A program made the translations under genes and the position numbers. This document shows, in pieces, positions 1 to 11,686 of a stretch of DNA of 64,000 nt (position 1 is its first letter; every line of letters starts with the position of its first letter). Source of the DNA: Hirudinaria manillensis (Eukaryota; Annelida; Clitellata; Hirudinida; Hirudinidae); assembly GCA_034509925.1 (NCBI GenBank), contig CM067527.1, positions 9,736,001 through 9,800,000 on the forward strand, written 5' to 3'. The notes beneath the pieces are model-generated. The model worked only from the letters and a program-made list of their open reading frames with translations. It was not told the DNA's origin and searched no databases.

Positions 1-110
1 TAGACATATTGAAGATAAATGTCACAAAAATTAATTTAAAAAACGGAATCCAAGATTTGACAAAAAAAACAACAAATATCGGGGTGCAATTGTAACCCTA
101 ATGGGCATCC
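1..110 (+). repeat. dispersed repeat, copy 1
   Basis: This stretch resembles 48766-48870 in the same orientation. Shared words include the opening 'catattgaagata' (versus 'catgttgaagata'), 'tttaaaaaacgg', and an A-run followed by 'acaaatatcgggg' (versus 'acaaatattggga'). No coding potential is visible. The family is unknown; it is likely the edge of an old interspersed element. The copy may continue left of the window. Confidence 0.5.
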
Positions 111-282
111 AAGGATTGTTATCATTTTTAGGTAAACGGCGTTATTAAAGTTAATCAAAATGCAAACTCCGCCAACCAGTAATGCCCATTCGGTATTTAT
201 ATTTTATTTTCATTTAACATATTATCTGCATTCTGATTTAATTTGTGAAATATATCTTCAATATTTATTTACATACTTGCCG

Positions 283-400
283 AGGCCGTGGCTTAATGAA
301 ATGTAAAAAGCTCCAATATGTTTATTTTTTTACAAATTCTAAACGCTTGAGGGTACACAATATTTTTAGTTGTTCCGTTCTCTGTATGATGGTATCTACT
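283..400 (-). mobile_element. Helitron 3'-end fragment
   Basis: Positions 336-395 match the end of the helicase reading frame and 3' flank of the Helitron at 41.4-43.6 kb, notably the shared run 'agttgttccgttctctgt'. A degenerate version of the terminal GTGGC hairpin arm is at 285-297. Only the last part of the element remains, so this is a decayed second insertion of the same family. The coding frame is not intact. Confidence 0.6.
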
Positions 401-1005
401 ATATTATTACAAGCGCTGAGGAAAAAATAATTGGCGTCTGAGGTGTGTTAATCTCCCTAGACGGCTTAAGGGTTAACTTTTGAAACACATCTGGACGCCG
501 TCAAACGATTTTTTCCGCTTATATTCAAACTTTCTCCATAAATCAATTGAAATTTGATTGAGAACAGAGGCATTACATAATTGAAACAAATCCAATCCAT
601 GCCTTTGAAACCCGTTTTGAATGACCGCTCATGACAACGAAGCCGGGCCAAGCTTTTGCGTTGGCTCTCTGTGCTGTGTGGAATAGTAGGAAAATATTTT
701 GTATAAATCCAAACCTCTACACATAATTTTTTTTAGCATTTTAGACATTATTTTAATTTCCAAAAAATATTCACACCACGACAGAATTTTCATAAAAATT
801 AAAAGTTTACTTTTTCTCACACGAAATTCTTGACAAGTCGTAGAGTTTAGCTGCTAGATAATATATAATGGATAACTTTATTGTGTAATGAGTATCGCAC
901 AAAACCAAAATTTAAAAATATCCTTGCGTTGATGTGATTACTACCTGCACATCACTTAAACTTTGAACTTGAATACACTCCTATTTTTCTTTTTTCCATA
1001 TGAAG

Positions 1006-1511
1006 CAACATTAACAAAGTGAAGAGAAACGATGAAGATGTGCCAGTTCAGGTGTTTAAATTACTGAATATTGAGAGTCCCAAAGTCATCGCATATCTCG
1101 CGTGTTAGTCGTTCTAATCATTTAGTAAGGTCCAAAACTTAACCCTCACAAGATCCTTAAACGCAATCCGAATTTCGGTAGTTCGCATTCAGTGCCTTGT
1201 TCCTAGTTTATAAAAAAATTCTTCTCCCACTCAGTTGACCTTATGCGATCAATAAATTAAATAAGTAAATTGACATTGTCGAATTTATTAGAATTATTAT
1301 AGAAATGATAGAAATAGTTACCCTGTACATAGATTAGTTTTTCCTGAATTGTTTTTATGCCAATATACATGTATATACATGTATATATTCATATGCATAT
1401 AAATATGTGGTTACAGATGTTTCAGAAAGCGCTCCCATAGCCTGGAGAAATCTGTGGATCGTGCAATTGATCGCGATACTCAGTCAGATGTTGAAGCCAT
1501 GGAAATTGTAA
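1006..1511 (+). CDS. 3' exons of an array propeller/GPI-type protein (remnant)
   Basis: Two exons match exons 6 and 7 of the array genes to the right. The first (1006-1103) follows an AG, reads SNINKVKRNDEDVPVQVFKL and onward to PKVIAYL, and ends at a GTTAGT donor in phase 1, as in the paralogues. The second (1417-1511) starts after CAG, reads VSESAPIAWRNLWIVQLIAI plus a short tail, and ends in TAA. It has the same 95-nt length as the last exon of the 18.7-kb gene. The hydrophobic tail suggests a GPI-anchor signal. I found no exons 1-5 between here and the window edge. Either they lie outside the window or the copy is truncated; the Helitron and other repeats upstream favour disruption. Confidence 0.65.
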
Positions 1512-1925
1512 AGGCGTCGATTGTGATGATCCATTAAGCATCACGAATTGAAAAAATGGATTTGTCGAGGATATTGATAGATAAACTAAATTATTATTTT
1601 TCTTTACAATAAGTTCAGTTACATGCTTTCGATTACTTTGATGTAACGTACAAAAGTTATCAAGTAGCCAATACATTTATGGTTATCACAGATTTGGGCA
1701 ATGTTATATACCATAAATTATTTCGTAAAAATTATGTAAAACAAACGACACACTTAACTTAACTATCTTTAATTGCATTAGTTATTTTTCAGTTCAAAGG
1801 TCTATTTATTAGAATATAACGCATTGCAAAGCAAGTTGATGCCTCACGCTTTATCCACAAAATTCAGCGATGTTTAAATAGCTGGCATATATAATATACA
1901 TATTAGAAAACGAACAAATGCAATC
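1512..1925. other. gene-free spacer
   Basis: A+T-rich spacer. The small minus-strand open frame at 1422-1676 overlaps the terminal exon of the array remnant and has no support of its own. Confidence 0.5.
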
Positions 1926-2269
1926 GAGTAAAAGCATTAACAAAACACAAGAATCTCTGAATTGAATTTAATGCAATTTAAAATGTCATCATAGAATAAT
2001 TGATTTATTATTTTAAAATCATATCGAAATAACAAACTTAAACTTTTTGTTATTTTTCTATTCCTAATATCAACACATTCAGTTTCCATGGAGAGCAGGA
2101 AACGCATTTCTTTCTCATTAAGTCGCATGTTTCAACAACATTTGGACAGTTGACTAAGAATGAAAGCTTCTTCATCGTTCAAAAGTTGAGGCTAATAAAA
2201 ATATAAGCCACAAATGGATCTGCTTTTATTGATAATAAATTATTTCCAATCGTAATTGCTGACAGTTTA
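1926..2269 (+). repeat. 344-bp segmental duplication (left copy)
   Basis: Nearly identical to 11281-11624 (about ten differences by eye), in the same orientation. The right copy is the 5' flank of the array gene at 11.7 kb, so this is a duplicated upstream region rather than a transposon. The short minus-strand frame (63 codons) inside both copies is probably incidental. Confidence 0.85.
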
Positions 2270-2610
2270 TCTCACTAACCAATCGTTGTTGTCAGATCGA
2301 TTGATTCAAAAGCTTCAAAAGTAACATTATTCTGATGGCTGTGAACAATACATCGAAAGTCTCTGCTGAAAAGCACATGATGACAAAGTATAAGTCCTTT
2401 CCGAAACGGGCGCACCAATGAAAGGAATATTGCATAAAAATTGTGAACTGCCAGTGAGCTCTGAACCGAAGTATCTTACAACGGCCAGCATTTCCATGAA
2501 ATTCAAGAAGTGTGATGATCTAGTCGCAATGAGAGTTTTCATTGGATAAAAAAAAACATGAGCCAAAATGTCCATTCTCTTGTAAAATTTGTTTTTGAGT
2601 TTTTCCAATG
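2270..2610 (+). pseudogene. decayed exon 2 of an array gene
   Basis: Immediately after the duplicated 344 bp, this copy jumps to sequence matching the intron 1/exon 2 boundary of the 11.7-kb gene ('cactaaccaatcgtt', then 'agatcgattg'). Exon 1 and intron 1 have therefore been deleted. The frame is broken early by a TAA, but a stretch reading NTSKVSAEKH aligns with NSSKIFGEKH of the intact exon. Beyond about 2400 similarity fades. It is a pseudogene fragment of a partial gene duplication. Confidence 0.65.
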
Positions 2611-3691
2611 GTCTGTTAATAAATGCAAATTAAATTGTGTCAATATTTCGAAATTATTTGATATGACGGACATCTATGTCAAGCGATCAGAAGGAGACGA
2701 GACCGAGAAGCATATCTTTGTTCGATGAAGCGGTCAGCCTTGACAATCTTGTGGTCGAAGTCACTGGAGTCAGAATTAGAATTGTCATCTTTCTTTCGAC
2801 TGGCACGGAAAACCTTTAGGAATTACTTCAGAATAATGCTGGAAGAAATCAACAGTGAACAGAGAAACAAATTTGCTTCATAAACAAGGATCTACTATTA
2901 TTTTTGCAATGTTTTTTTTCCTCGTAGTATTCCACCATCATCCCTCATGATGCACCCCGTCTATAGATTTATTGTTTGATTCTCACATGTTTGATTTTGA
3001 TACAATAAAAATTGATTTTATAAAGCATGATTTTTGCGTATAAGAGATGATGGATATAGTCTCCTTTGTCCAACTGATTTTTCTACAACATCGATTTTGT
3101 TTCGAATGATAGCACTTGGGCTTCCATGCGTGTGATGCTCGCATCAAGTTCAATGTAGTTTCCTATTAAGCTCATGAAAATGAAAGGCAACATCAAGGAG
3201 GACAAAGCCAAACGTCCCTAAAAAAAACATCTCCCTGATGGAGAAAACAATTTTATAATATTTTATTCAATTTGTTATTAATGAAAATTTATTTGCTAAT
3301 TTGCTAACATTTGTCCAATATTTTTTTTAAAGATTTAATTACATATATGTTAGGGTTTCTTCCACTCATCTCATTGAGTGACCCCGCATTGAGTTGAACT
3401 TTATGAATTTTTTAAAATCTATTTACAAAGTACAATTGCATAGTTCTAGATTTATCTTTCGGTTGAACCGGATATTCGCAATAATTGCAGAATATCTAAG
3501 CGAGATAATACTTGAGCCCCTCTTACTGTACTCCTAATTCGTCTGTAAGCGATTTTGAAGAAATCGAGGATAGTTTGTTGGATTAAATCCGTAAGTTGCT
3601 TATCACCTGAAACGATTATATTATTTGATATTATGAGAACAAATTTCTAGTTCAAAGTTTATTTGCAGGCAGTATCTACGAAATTGGAATC
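2611..3691. other. gene-free stretch
   Basis: No supported gene. At 2665-2880 a short open stretch (beginning DIYVKRSEGDETEKH) is faintly like exon 6 of the array genes, which also start D-I-x-x-I-x-R. It soon meets a stop and I do not call it. The remainder is A+T-rich. Confidence 0.4.
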
Positions 3692-4010
3692 ATGGATGCA
3701 TATTATTATCTTCTGGTTTTGCTTTCCTTTGCTACCCTTGGATCAAGTGCGGTTTAAACTGATTAACTAACTTTCAATTACATTAAACAGCTTTTTTAAA
3801 CTCATTCACTTCACGAATTTTAATTTCAAACTATCCGACAAGTAATAATAAGTTAGCGAATATTAAACGGTCGAGTTTTATTGGGAGTTTGTCATTAAAA
3901 TTTAGTCTAAAATGAAAATAAAACATCGAGTTATTTGTAAAGCTTCAAACCTATACAGTTGCATGATGAAAATAAAACATTATTATCAATATCTTTATTA
4001 TTATAAATCC

Positions 4011-4046
<36 letters not shown>

Positions 4047-4055
4047 TACTATTAC

Positions 4056-4125
<70 letters not shown>

Positions 4126-4700
4126 GTTGTTGTTGTTGTTGTTTTTGGAATTAAGGTAATTACAAAATGTATAATTATACTTTTATTTATACTTACTTCA
4201 GCATTAAACGAGACCCCCGGGCCACCCACGACGCAACATTTGCCAGCAACCACAATAGGAAGTTAGATTACTTATTTTCAACTTTATAATATTTGTACAT
4301 TATAATGTACTATATTTACACCTTCGTAAGGATAAATTATTCATGTATCATTTTATTTAATGATGGTCTATAATCTAATATAAAGATTAAGGTTAGATTA
4401 ACAAAATAACCGAAAATAATTAAATTCAGACACTGAATACACAGATATAAATCCAGGCGTAGTTCCAACAACAGGTTCTATTTGTATAATATCGATGCAA
4501 CACGAATTGTTTCTAAATGGACGGAAGGTTTTACTCATGTGGAAATTTGATATTAATTTATTTATTCGAACAATCATTTAAGTTTAATTATTTAACTTGA
4601 TTATTTTCAAGATCTTCCTTCCGGTGGGGCGTCAATCATTCTGGATTCGAAAATTACCTTCTTGACTCTTGCCTGGATTTTATTTCATGTCTTGTTATGA
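3692..4700 (+). CDS. small secreted GPI-type peptide, four exons (mini-gene)
   Basis: Function unknown. Proposed exons 3692-3746, 4202-4261, 4445-4474 and 4612-4700 give 77 residues, with every intron in phase 1. Exon 1 is a typical signal peptide (MDAYYYLLVLLSFATLGS). The two middle exons are Thr/Pro-rich and contain the word VVPTT. The last exon has small residues (LPSGGAS) followed by a hydrophobic run ending FHVLL, as in a GPI-anchor signal. A 55-nt exon 1, phase-1 joints and the tail exon are shared with the propeller genes beside it. The VVPTT exon end is also found in the 17.1-kb mini-gene. Intron 1 holds a long ATT microsatellite. An AATAAA lies at 4912-4917. Confidence 0.6.
4008..4132. 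repeat. ATT/ACT microsatellite
   Basis: Long (ATT)n run with interspersed ACT units, grading into GTT units, inside intron 1 of the 3.7-kb mini-gene. It yields artefactual poly-Tyr and poly-Ile frames on the two strands. Confidence 0.95.
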
Positions 4701-5887
4701 TGATGATAATTATTAATATTCATATTATGATCGTTATTAGTTTGTATAAGGAAATGGTGATTTTAAAGATTTAGATTTAACTTCAGGCTAATATTTTGAT
4801 AGATTTATTAATAACTGATAAAAAGGTTGACCTACTATACATAACGATTAATCGTTATTTTAACATTTGTACAATCCTGATTATTGGATTGTTTGTATTT
4901 AACGACCCTACAATAAATTCTAATCCAAATTAAACAAATTTTCCTTTACCAAATAATTAAGGCTTGTTTATTAAACACTTGGTAGTTTTGCTGATAATAG
5001 AGCAATTATTGAGGAAATTTCTGACTTTCTGTTGGAACTAACTATTAGTGGTTTTGTTGTTAGATAAGATATTCATAATTTAAAGCTTCCTGATCACAAC
5101 TTTACTTCACAATATATTGTGGTTCACCAAACACAGATTGGCAAAAGGTTTGGACGTGGAGTCCAGGCGAGAAGTTAGGGACTTATTAAAAACAAAAACG
5201 GAATTAAGCCAAGATGATTTAACTACTGCAGTAACAGGATATGATTCACATAGAGTAAATTAACTTCTTCATTTAAAATCAGTAAGACTTCTGCAAAATG
5301 GCTTACTAAACCAATATTAATCAGACTCTTAAATTAATCATTTAATGGCCAGCCAGTGTTACACTTTAACTGGGACTCCTCATTTTGAGATAAGTTGAAT
5401 TAGAAAATGTTAAAAATAATTACTCTTTAGTTATGACTTAATATCATTAAGCCGATGTTTCGATGAGCCGTGTCTACAATAGGATTTGCGAACTAGCGTC
5501 TTCAATTTATCAAAAAATAAAAATCAAAATCAAATATGGAATATGTTAAATGAGTCCTTTAAGTTAATACTTCAAAATGCAACTTGTGCAATCTTAAATA
5601 CTCGCCAAATAAAAGGAAAATGAGGTAGTTGCGGCCGTGATGTGATGATAATGCTAATGATGATGACGACGACGACAATGACGGCGACAATAATGATGTT
5701 GACGCAATGCTGATGGTGGACCTCGTAAGCATTAGGTCAGAGGTGAAAAGAAATGTTCCTGATTTAATTGCAATTTTAATGAATGTCTTTAGTGCTTATT
5801 AATCAATATTTAATTAATCCAGCATTCAAATATTAACTCGCGACACGAATTTCACAGCTCTCAAAATTTGTCAAATTCGTTGGCATC
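4701..5887. other. intergenic spacer between array genes
   Basis: No gene recognised. It contains a short run of GATGATGACGACGAC-type trinucleotides at about 5645-5700 and otherwise A+T-rich unique sequence. Promoter elements for the following gene cannot be assigned. Confidence 0.5.
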
Positions 5888-7936
5888 ATGAATATTTACT
5901 CTGCAATATTGTTTATGTTTTGGTCATCAGCTTTTCGAGGGGAAAGTAAATTATTTTAAAATATTATTTCTTTTATATGTATATATATATATAAACTTCA
6001 ATATAAAATAAAATCGATAAATTTGGTGGACATTATATATATATATATATATATATATACTTATTTATGAATGTTATTGTGATTCAGATGTTCCCTTGAA
6101 AAACAGCCTAGCTGTTTTGGACTCTGTTAACATTTACCAATTGTCTATGGATGATTCAAAGGAATATTTTTCTGGTAAACATGGACTGAATGATGTCCAA
6201 TTTCTGAATGCCAAGGTCTTTCCTGCAAGTTTCAATACCGTTTATGGGAGCTGTAATAGCAGTTCAGTCGGCTATTTCAGACAACTTGAAAAACTATACT
6301 TTGGGACGCTAAAATTGAGTGATTTAGGTGTTTATTCTCATGTTTTTTTAATTACCGATAATTTTTAAAATTCTTAAATTCTATTTAATTGTTGATAATT
6401 TCATTTTATTAAGAATTAGATAAGACACCATATTTTATTAAATTTCGATAGGGATCATAGGGATATGCGATACAGTGCCAGCTTTTCATATCAACACTTA
6501 CTACTCGTCTCTGACCAATGGCGAGATCAGATTGTTTGATTGGGGTTCTAAAAATGAGACAATAATTTTAACATCACCAGATAACGCCACAGGTATTCGT
6601 GTTAACCTTCAAATAGATTATGATAACAAGTAAGTAACTTATCAGTGGTTTGTTTTATTAACTAGATTTTCCAAAAGTTGCCACAAGAAAAATTAAATTA
6701 TTAAATTATTTATGGGCTAATTGACTTTTATAAATATCTTTAATAATTTAGTTTTATTCAACTTTGATTTAATACATTTCATTCTTAGATTCTTATACTA
6801 TTTGGAGATTGGCTGTCCACAGAACGACTTCGTGGAACTCAAGAAATTGAATCTTGAAACTTTAATAACTCCTTCGACTATAAAATTCTCGGAAAAAATT
6901 CGAAGTTTTGAAATTGATTTTAGAAGTTAGTTAATTTGAAATTTATTCGCATTCCAATTACAATTCATTTTTAAATCACTATCTTTCAGAAAATGAGATA
7001 TTTGCAATTTCTGAGACCGACGCATTGCTAAAGGGAAAATTTGATGGTTTTCAAGAAGTCCATCTAGAAGGATTTAAGAGTTTCGAACAAAAGATAGTCG
7101 ATATCGCACTAACTCCGTCGGATGTGTATTATATTAATAAAGAATCCAGGTAAACAATTAATAATTAAATACTTCAACCAAAGGTTGTTCTTCTCTTGCG
7201 ATCTGTATTATAAGATCTTTATAAGAACTTAAACAACAGTAAATATTTTTTAAAATGTGAGATTTTTTCGATTGTATTAGCTTTTGCGTTTCTCATTGGA
7301 GACATATTCTGGATATTTTTGTGGTCACACCATTTCATATTTCATAACTTAAATTCAGACAACATGTTTGATATGCGGAATGTTATTTAAGCTGGTGATT
7401 TGAGAGGGTTGCTCACATAATAATAATAATAATAATAGTTTTGCACCATCTATAATATAATTTTATTGCTCTACTAATACTGTTTTGTCAAGTACCATCG
7501 AAAAAATTAGAAGATCAGGAGGTAAAGCAAAGCGTGTGTTTGAGTCCATTCCTTTCAAAAATCCCAAAGTTATCGGTTACATCCAAGGTTAGTTACCCGA
7601 ATTAATTCAAGAACATTTTTTGTTAAATAATAACTAACGAAAACCAAAATAAATATTAGAAATAAATTTATATATAATTAAATATTAATCTAATAATTAA
7701 ATTTGAATAAATAAATAAAAATAAAACAAAACGTGGTGTCTAAATTCTATTAAATGATTAATTTGTTTACTAATAATTTCAATTAATTTCCTTGCGAACG
7801 AATTCGTAAATGCATTGGAAAACTTAAATTTAACAAAATCTTACTAATTGCAGTTTCAGGTTCGGGTAATCCGACCAATACCTGGATCTTTGGAAACGTA
7901 TTGATATTCTTCGGTATTCACCTGTGGTCAAATTAG
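5888..7936 (+). CDS. secreted beta-propeller-like protein with GPI-type tail (array gene, intact)
   Basis: Seven exons (5888-5945, 6088-6327, 6452-6629, 6789-6925, 6990-7149, 7493-7587, 7854-7936) join in phase to give 316 residues; all donors and acceptors are GT/AG. Exon 1 is a signal peptide (MNIYSAILFMFWSSAFRG). Exons 2-6 contain repeated blade-like motifs: NIYQLSMDD, GEIRLFDWGS, NEIFAISE, and DVYYINKES followed by a hydrophilic IEKIRRSGGKAKRVF stretch. The last resembles LDL-receptor class B (YWTD) blades, so a six-bladed propeller is my inference. Exon 7 has SGSGN then a hydrophobic end, typical of GPI signals. The exon lengths and intron phases (1,1,2,1,2,1) recur in the three other seven-exon copies. 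The ligand or role is unknown; an extracellular surface protein is likely. Confidence 0.8.
5976..6059. repeat. TA dinucleotide repeats
   Basis: Two (TA)n runs, at about 5978-5993 and 6034-6059, within intron 1 of the 5.9-kb array gene. Confidence 0.9.
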
Positions 7937-8718
7937 AAACTTTTTGCTACAACATTTATATAATGCTTTTAATGCATTTGTAACCATTTATTTTTTAATA
8001 ATTCGATGTTTTCGTAATTAATTCGTAGTTAATTTTAATATTGTTTCGCTTGGAATTAGTTGAAATTGATTGGTATTCGTGTTGAATTAGTTATATTATA
8101 CTGATAAACCGAATAATATGCACATTGTATTATTAATCACAATTTCTCTGATTGCTGTTTCGAATTCCTACGATGATGATGATGATGATAAAAAAAATGT
8201 TGCTTCTCAGTATTACAAACTCATCTTAAATCGTAAAATTTCGATTTGGTATCTTTTGAATTTTATTCTTAATGGACATTGACAAACGCGCCAAAGGCTT
8301 TGGTTTTAGCATTTTTTAAAAAATAAATATAACCAAATTTAAAGAATTATGTCATTTAAACTCAAAAAAGCCTAAGTTAGCTTTAGTGAAAATCTGTTGA
8401 AGCAATAATAATGTATAATTTAAATCTACTCGAAATGACTGGAAACCATTTGGCTCAAAACTTTAAATAATGTTATAATGGACCTCTTGAGAAACTCAAA
8501 GCATACTCAATAATTGTTCTGTCACTCACTACAGCTTAAATAATCGGCCTTATTAAGTAGGAAGTAATTAATTTTGGTCATCCGAGTTAACAAATAATCG
8601 CGTCACTACATCTTTGAAATATCGGTTTGAATCGTAAATCTACCAAATTCGGTGTTGAAATAATTTATAAATCAAACCAAATTAATATTGCAGATGAACG
8701 GATTAAGAAACGTATGGC
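7937..8718. other. intergenic spacer between array genes
   Basis: A+T-rich with no recognised gene. A short GATGATGATGATGAT run is near 8172. It presumably holds the 3' end of the left gene and the promoter of the right one. Confidence 0.5.
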
Positions 8719-10794
8719 ATGAATTCATACGTTTTATTCCTGTCTTTGTTCCTAACGTCGACAAGAGGAGAAAGTAACCCTTTTAAAGGATATTCTATTA
8801 AAATAAATTTATTTTAAGTTTTACGATTTCTAAACAAATATCGAGGAATTAAAAAAAAAATATTTACTCGAATGTAGCCTCGATTTTTATGTTCGATGCG
8901 AATAATGTCGTAGGAACTACAAATGAAGATTGTATTTATGCCAGGTGCTCATCTAAAAAATTTTATTCTTGTTATGGACTCTGGCAACATTTACCAACTG
9001 TCCATGGACGATTCATCAGAGTACTTCACTGGTAAACACGAATTTGTGGTCGACGCACCATACTTAAACAGCAAGAGTTTCCAAATTAAATTCACTTCAG
9101 TTTTTGGAAGCTGCCAGAGTTCGTCAATAGGATATTTTATGCAAACTTATAAGCAGTTCTTTTCCTCATTAACTTTGGATCATTTGGGTAAAATTAAACG
9201 GTTTCAGTTCATTTATTTATTCCAGCACGTCTAAATATTTTGCTTGTTCTTCAAAAGGAGGATAACGAATCTGTGATGTTGTGCCTGGTTTTAACGAGAA
9301 TACATTTTATGCTTTGCTGAAAAACAATTCCATCACACATTTCAATTTGATCGAAGCAAAATTTTCCATAATTCTTGCGCCGAGTGATGAATGTCTTTCC
9401 AATCTTCAACTGGATCATGAAAACCGGTAAGAGACTCGACCTGATAGCCCTGTTGCATTTATTCTTTTTTAAGAAATGGCCATAATTTGATTATACTTTA
9501 CTTAACCTTGAATTTCTTTCAGTCTCTTGTACTATTTGAAAGGCTGCAATCGTAATGAAAACTCGCAGTTAAGGATTCTAGATCTTGAAAAATCATTGAT
9601 TTCAAACTTTCAATCATTATCGCGACACGTTCGAAACTTTGAAATAGATTTTAGAAGTCAGTTGGATTTAAACTGAAGTTTTTTATTTTATTTTATTGAA
9701 AAGTTTTCTAAAATGACTTTTGGAATTTTTGAAATAAATTGATCAAAATTCACATTTATTTCAGAAAGCGAAATATTTGCAATTTCTGAGAACGATATTT
9801 TATTAAAGGGAAAACTTGGTGAATCTAAAAAGGTCGACTTAGAAGAAATTACAAATTTCAATCAACAGGTAGTTGATATTGCAGTCACTCCTATTAACGA
9901 ATTACATTTCTAATTTGTTGATTTATTATATTTTTACAAGTTTAGTTTTCAAAATCGGAGTAAAAAAATTGAACGCGATTATTTTATTTATATATTTAAT
10001 AATCTTTTATATTGATTTTGTAACATCAATAAGATGTAGGAGTTAAAAAATAAACCAACAGCTATGTGACAGATCACACGATCAATTTTAGTTTGGTTAA
10101 AACGAATTTAAAATTTGAAACATTTGTAAAGTTGGATATTTCATGAAAAATTATCACGATTGAAAACTGGTTAGTCATGACTGCCATGTCAACTTTGTAA
10201 TTTCTACTTCTAGAGACATTAGAAAAATAAGCAGGTCAGATGGTACAGCAAACCGTGTTTATGAATCCACTCCGTTCAGAAACCCAAGAGCTGTTGCTTT
10301 TCTCCATTGTTAGTCTGTTAATCAAAATAATTCAATGCTTTCATGATTTCAATAATTACACTTTTAATATGCATTTCGATAATTACCAGAATCATTATTT
10401 AATAGCAGAAGCTAATTAGAAATATTTCAAGTTGGAAGAAATAAATTAATTAGGATATCATCAAAGATGAACCAAAACTTAAAAAAAAATAAACATTTAA
10501 TAAATGTTAATCTTAACCTTTTTAGACAATAGCATATAAATCAATAATACCAATACGATTCATTTTATCAATAATATCCCATTTTTACCATAATAAATGT
10601 TAATCTTAACCTTTTTAGACAATAGCATATAAATCAATAACACCAATGCGATTGATTTTATCAATAATATCCCATTTTTACCATTTTCAGTTCCAAATTC
10701 AAGTGCAACGATTGATATTTACAAATCAGAAGCAATTCCGTTGATTTTCATATTTGTTCTAAATCTCATCAATCTTGAATCGTACAATGTTTGA
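8719..10794 (+). pseudogene. array propeller/GPI gene with two in-frame stops
   Basis: All seven exons of the family are recognisable: 8719-8773 (signal MNSYVLFLSLFLTSTRG), 8945-9187, about 9258-9426, 9523-9656, from 9765, 10214-10308 and 10691-10794 (hydrophobic tail from PNSSATIDIYKSEAIPLIFI). Exon 2 has NIYQLSMDDSSEYFTGKH, very close to the 5.9-kb gene. Two lesions are visible. Just inside exon 3 the frame reads TAA, three codons before the conserved ICDVVPGF-type motif, at 9264-9266. In exon 5 the end of the exon and its phase-2 donor are lost, so the frame runs into TAA at 9911-9913. Exons 6 and 7 remain open and in phase. Probably a recent pseudogene; otherwise a truncated product of exons 1-2 could be made. 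Confidence 0.7.
10501..10686. repeat. 93-bp tandem duplication in intron 6
   Basis: The unit starting at 10501 ('taaatgttaatcttaacc') is repeated at 10594 with only a few differences. It ends next to the acceptor of the terminal exon at 10689, so the duplication copied the pre-acceptor region. Confidence 0.85.
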
Positions 10795-11280
10795 CGATAA
10801 TTGAACCCTGCTTCGAACAAGTGCTTCTTAAGTGATATTACATGCAAACCGAGTTCATTTGGATTTCCAATATTTGGCAAAAATTCAATTTCATTACAAT
10901 TCCATAAAATTGACGAATAATAAATTTTTCGTCTTTCGATGGTCTCGTCTAAACCACCCGGATGGAGCAGACTGTAAAACCTCCAGGACGTGTCATTGGA
11001 GAGGCTGGAAAAACCGTGTGTGTCTGCTGAATGCGCTGATCCTGGTGTTGTCGAAGTGCCTGCAGATCGAGTCGTTGAGCAGGGGATTTTAAGTTTATTT
11101 TTGTGACAGTCGTTTGCCTAGAATTGTAAACAACTAACAGATGATTGCATTCACGTTGGGCGATCATATAATATTGAGATCATGTAAGATATTCTGGAAT
11201 GACGTGCGATCGATCTGTATATATATATACATATCATACTCTTATCGATTCTATATATATACACATGGTACATAATCTCC
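10795..11280. other. intergenic region, unassigned
   Basis: There is a comparatively G+C-rich block at 10950-11090 with small frames on both strands, none recognised. It may be an old mobile-element fragment. A (TA)n-like run lies at 11218-11262. Confidence 0.4.
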
Positions 11281-11624
11281 GAGTAAATGCATTAACAAAA
11301 CACAAGAATCTCTGAATTGAATTTAATGCAATTTAAAATGTCATCATAGAATAATTGATTTAATATTTTAAAATCAGATCGAAATAACAAACTTAAACTT
11401 TTTGTTATTTTTCTATTCCTAATATCAACACATTCAGTTTCCATGGAGAGCAGGAGACGCAATTCTTTCTCATTAAGTCGCATGTTTCAACAACATGTGG
11501 ACAGTTGACTAAGAATGAAAGCTTCTTCATCGTTCAAATGTTGAGGCTGATAAAAATGTAAGCCACAAATGGATCTGCCTTTATTGATAATAAATTATTT
11601 CCAATCGTAATTGCTGACAGTTTA
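11281..11624 (+). repeat. 344-bp segmental duplication (right copy)
   Basis: Partner of 1926-2269. It ends about 60 bp before the first exon of the 11.7-kb array gene and so is probably part of the gene's 5' flank, which makes this the likely parental location. Confidence 0.85.
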
Positions 11625-11686
11625 ACAATTTTTAATGGAAATATAAAAACATTAACATTATTTACAGGCTCGGATCGGTTACTGCC

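Noticed and set aside
1422-1676. 84-codon minus-strand frame
   Set aside because: Shadow of the array terminal exon, which has phase and paralogue support on the plus strand.
1937-2128. 63-codon minus-strand frame conserved in both copies of the 344-bp duplication
   Set aside because: Conservation follows from the recent duplication; no start context, motif or splice evidence.
3912-4253. Open frames rich in Tyr (plus) and Ile (minus)
   Set aside because: Direct translation of the ATT microsatellite inside an intron; no other coding evidence.
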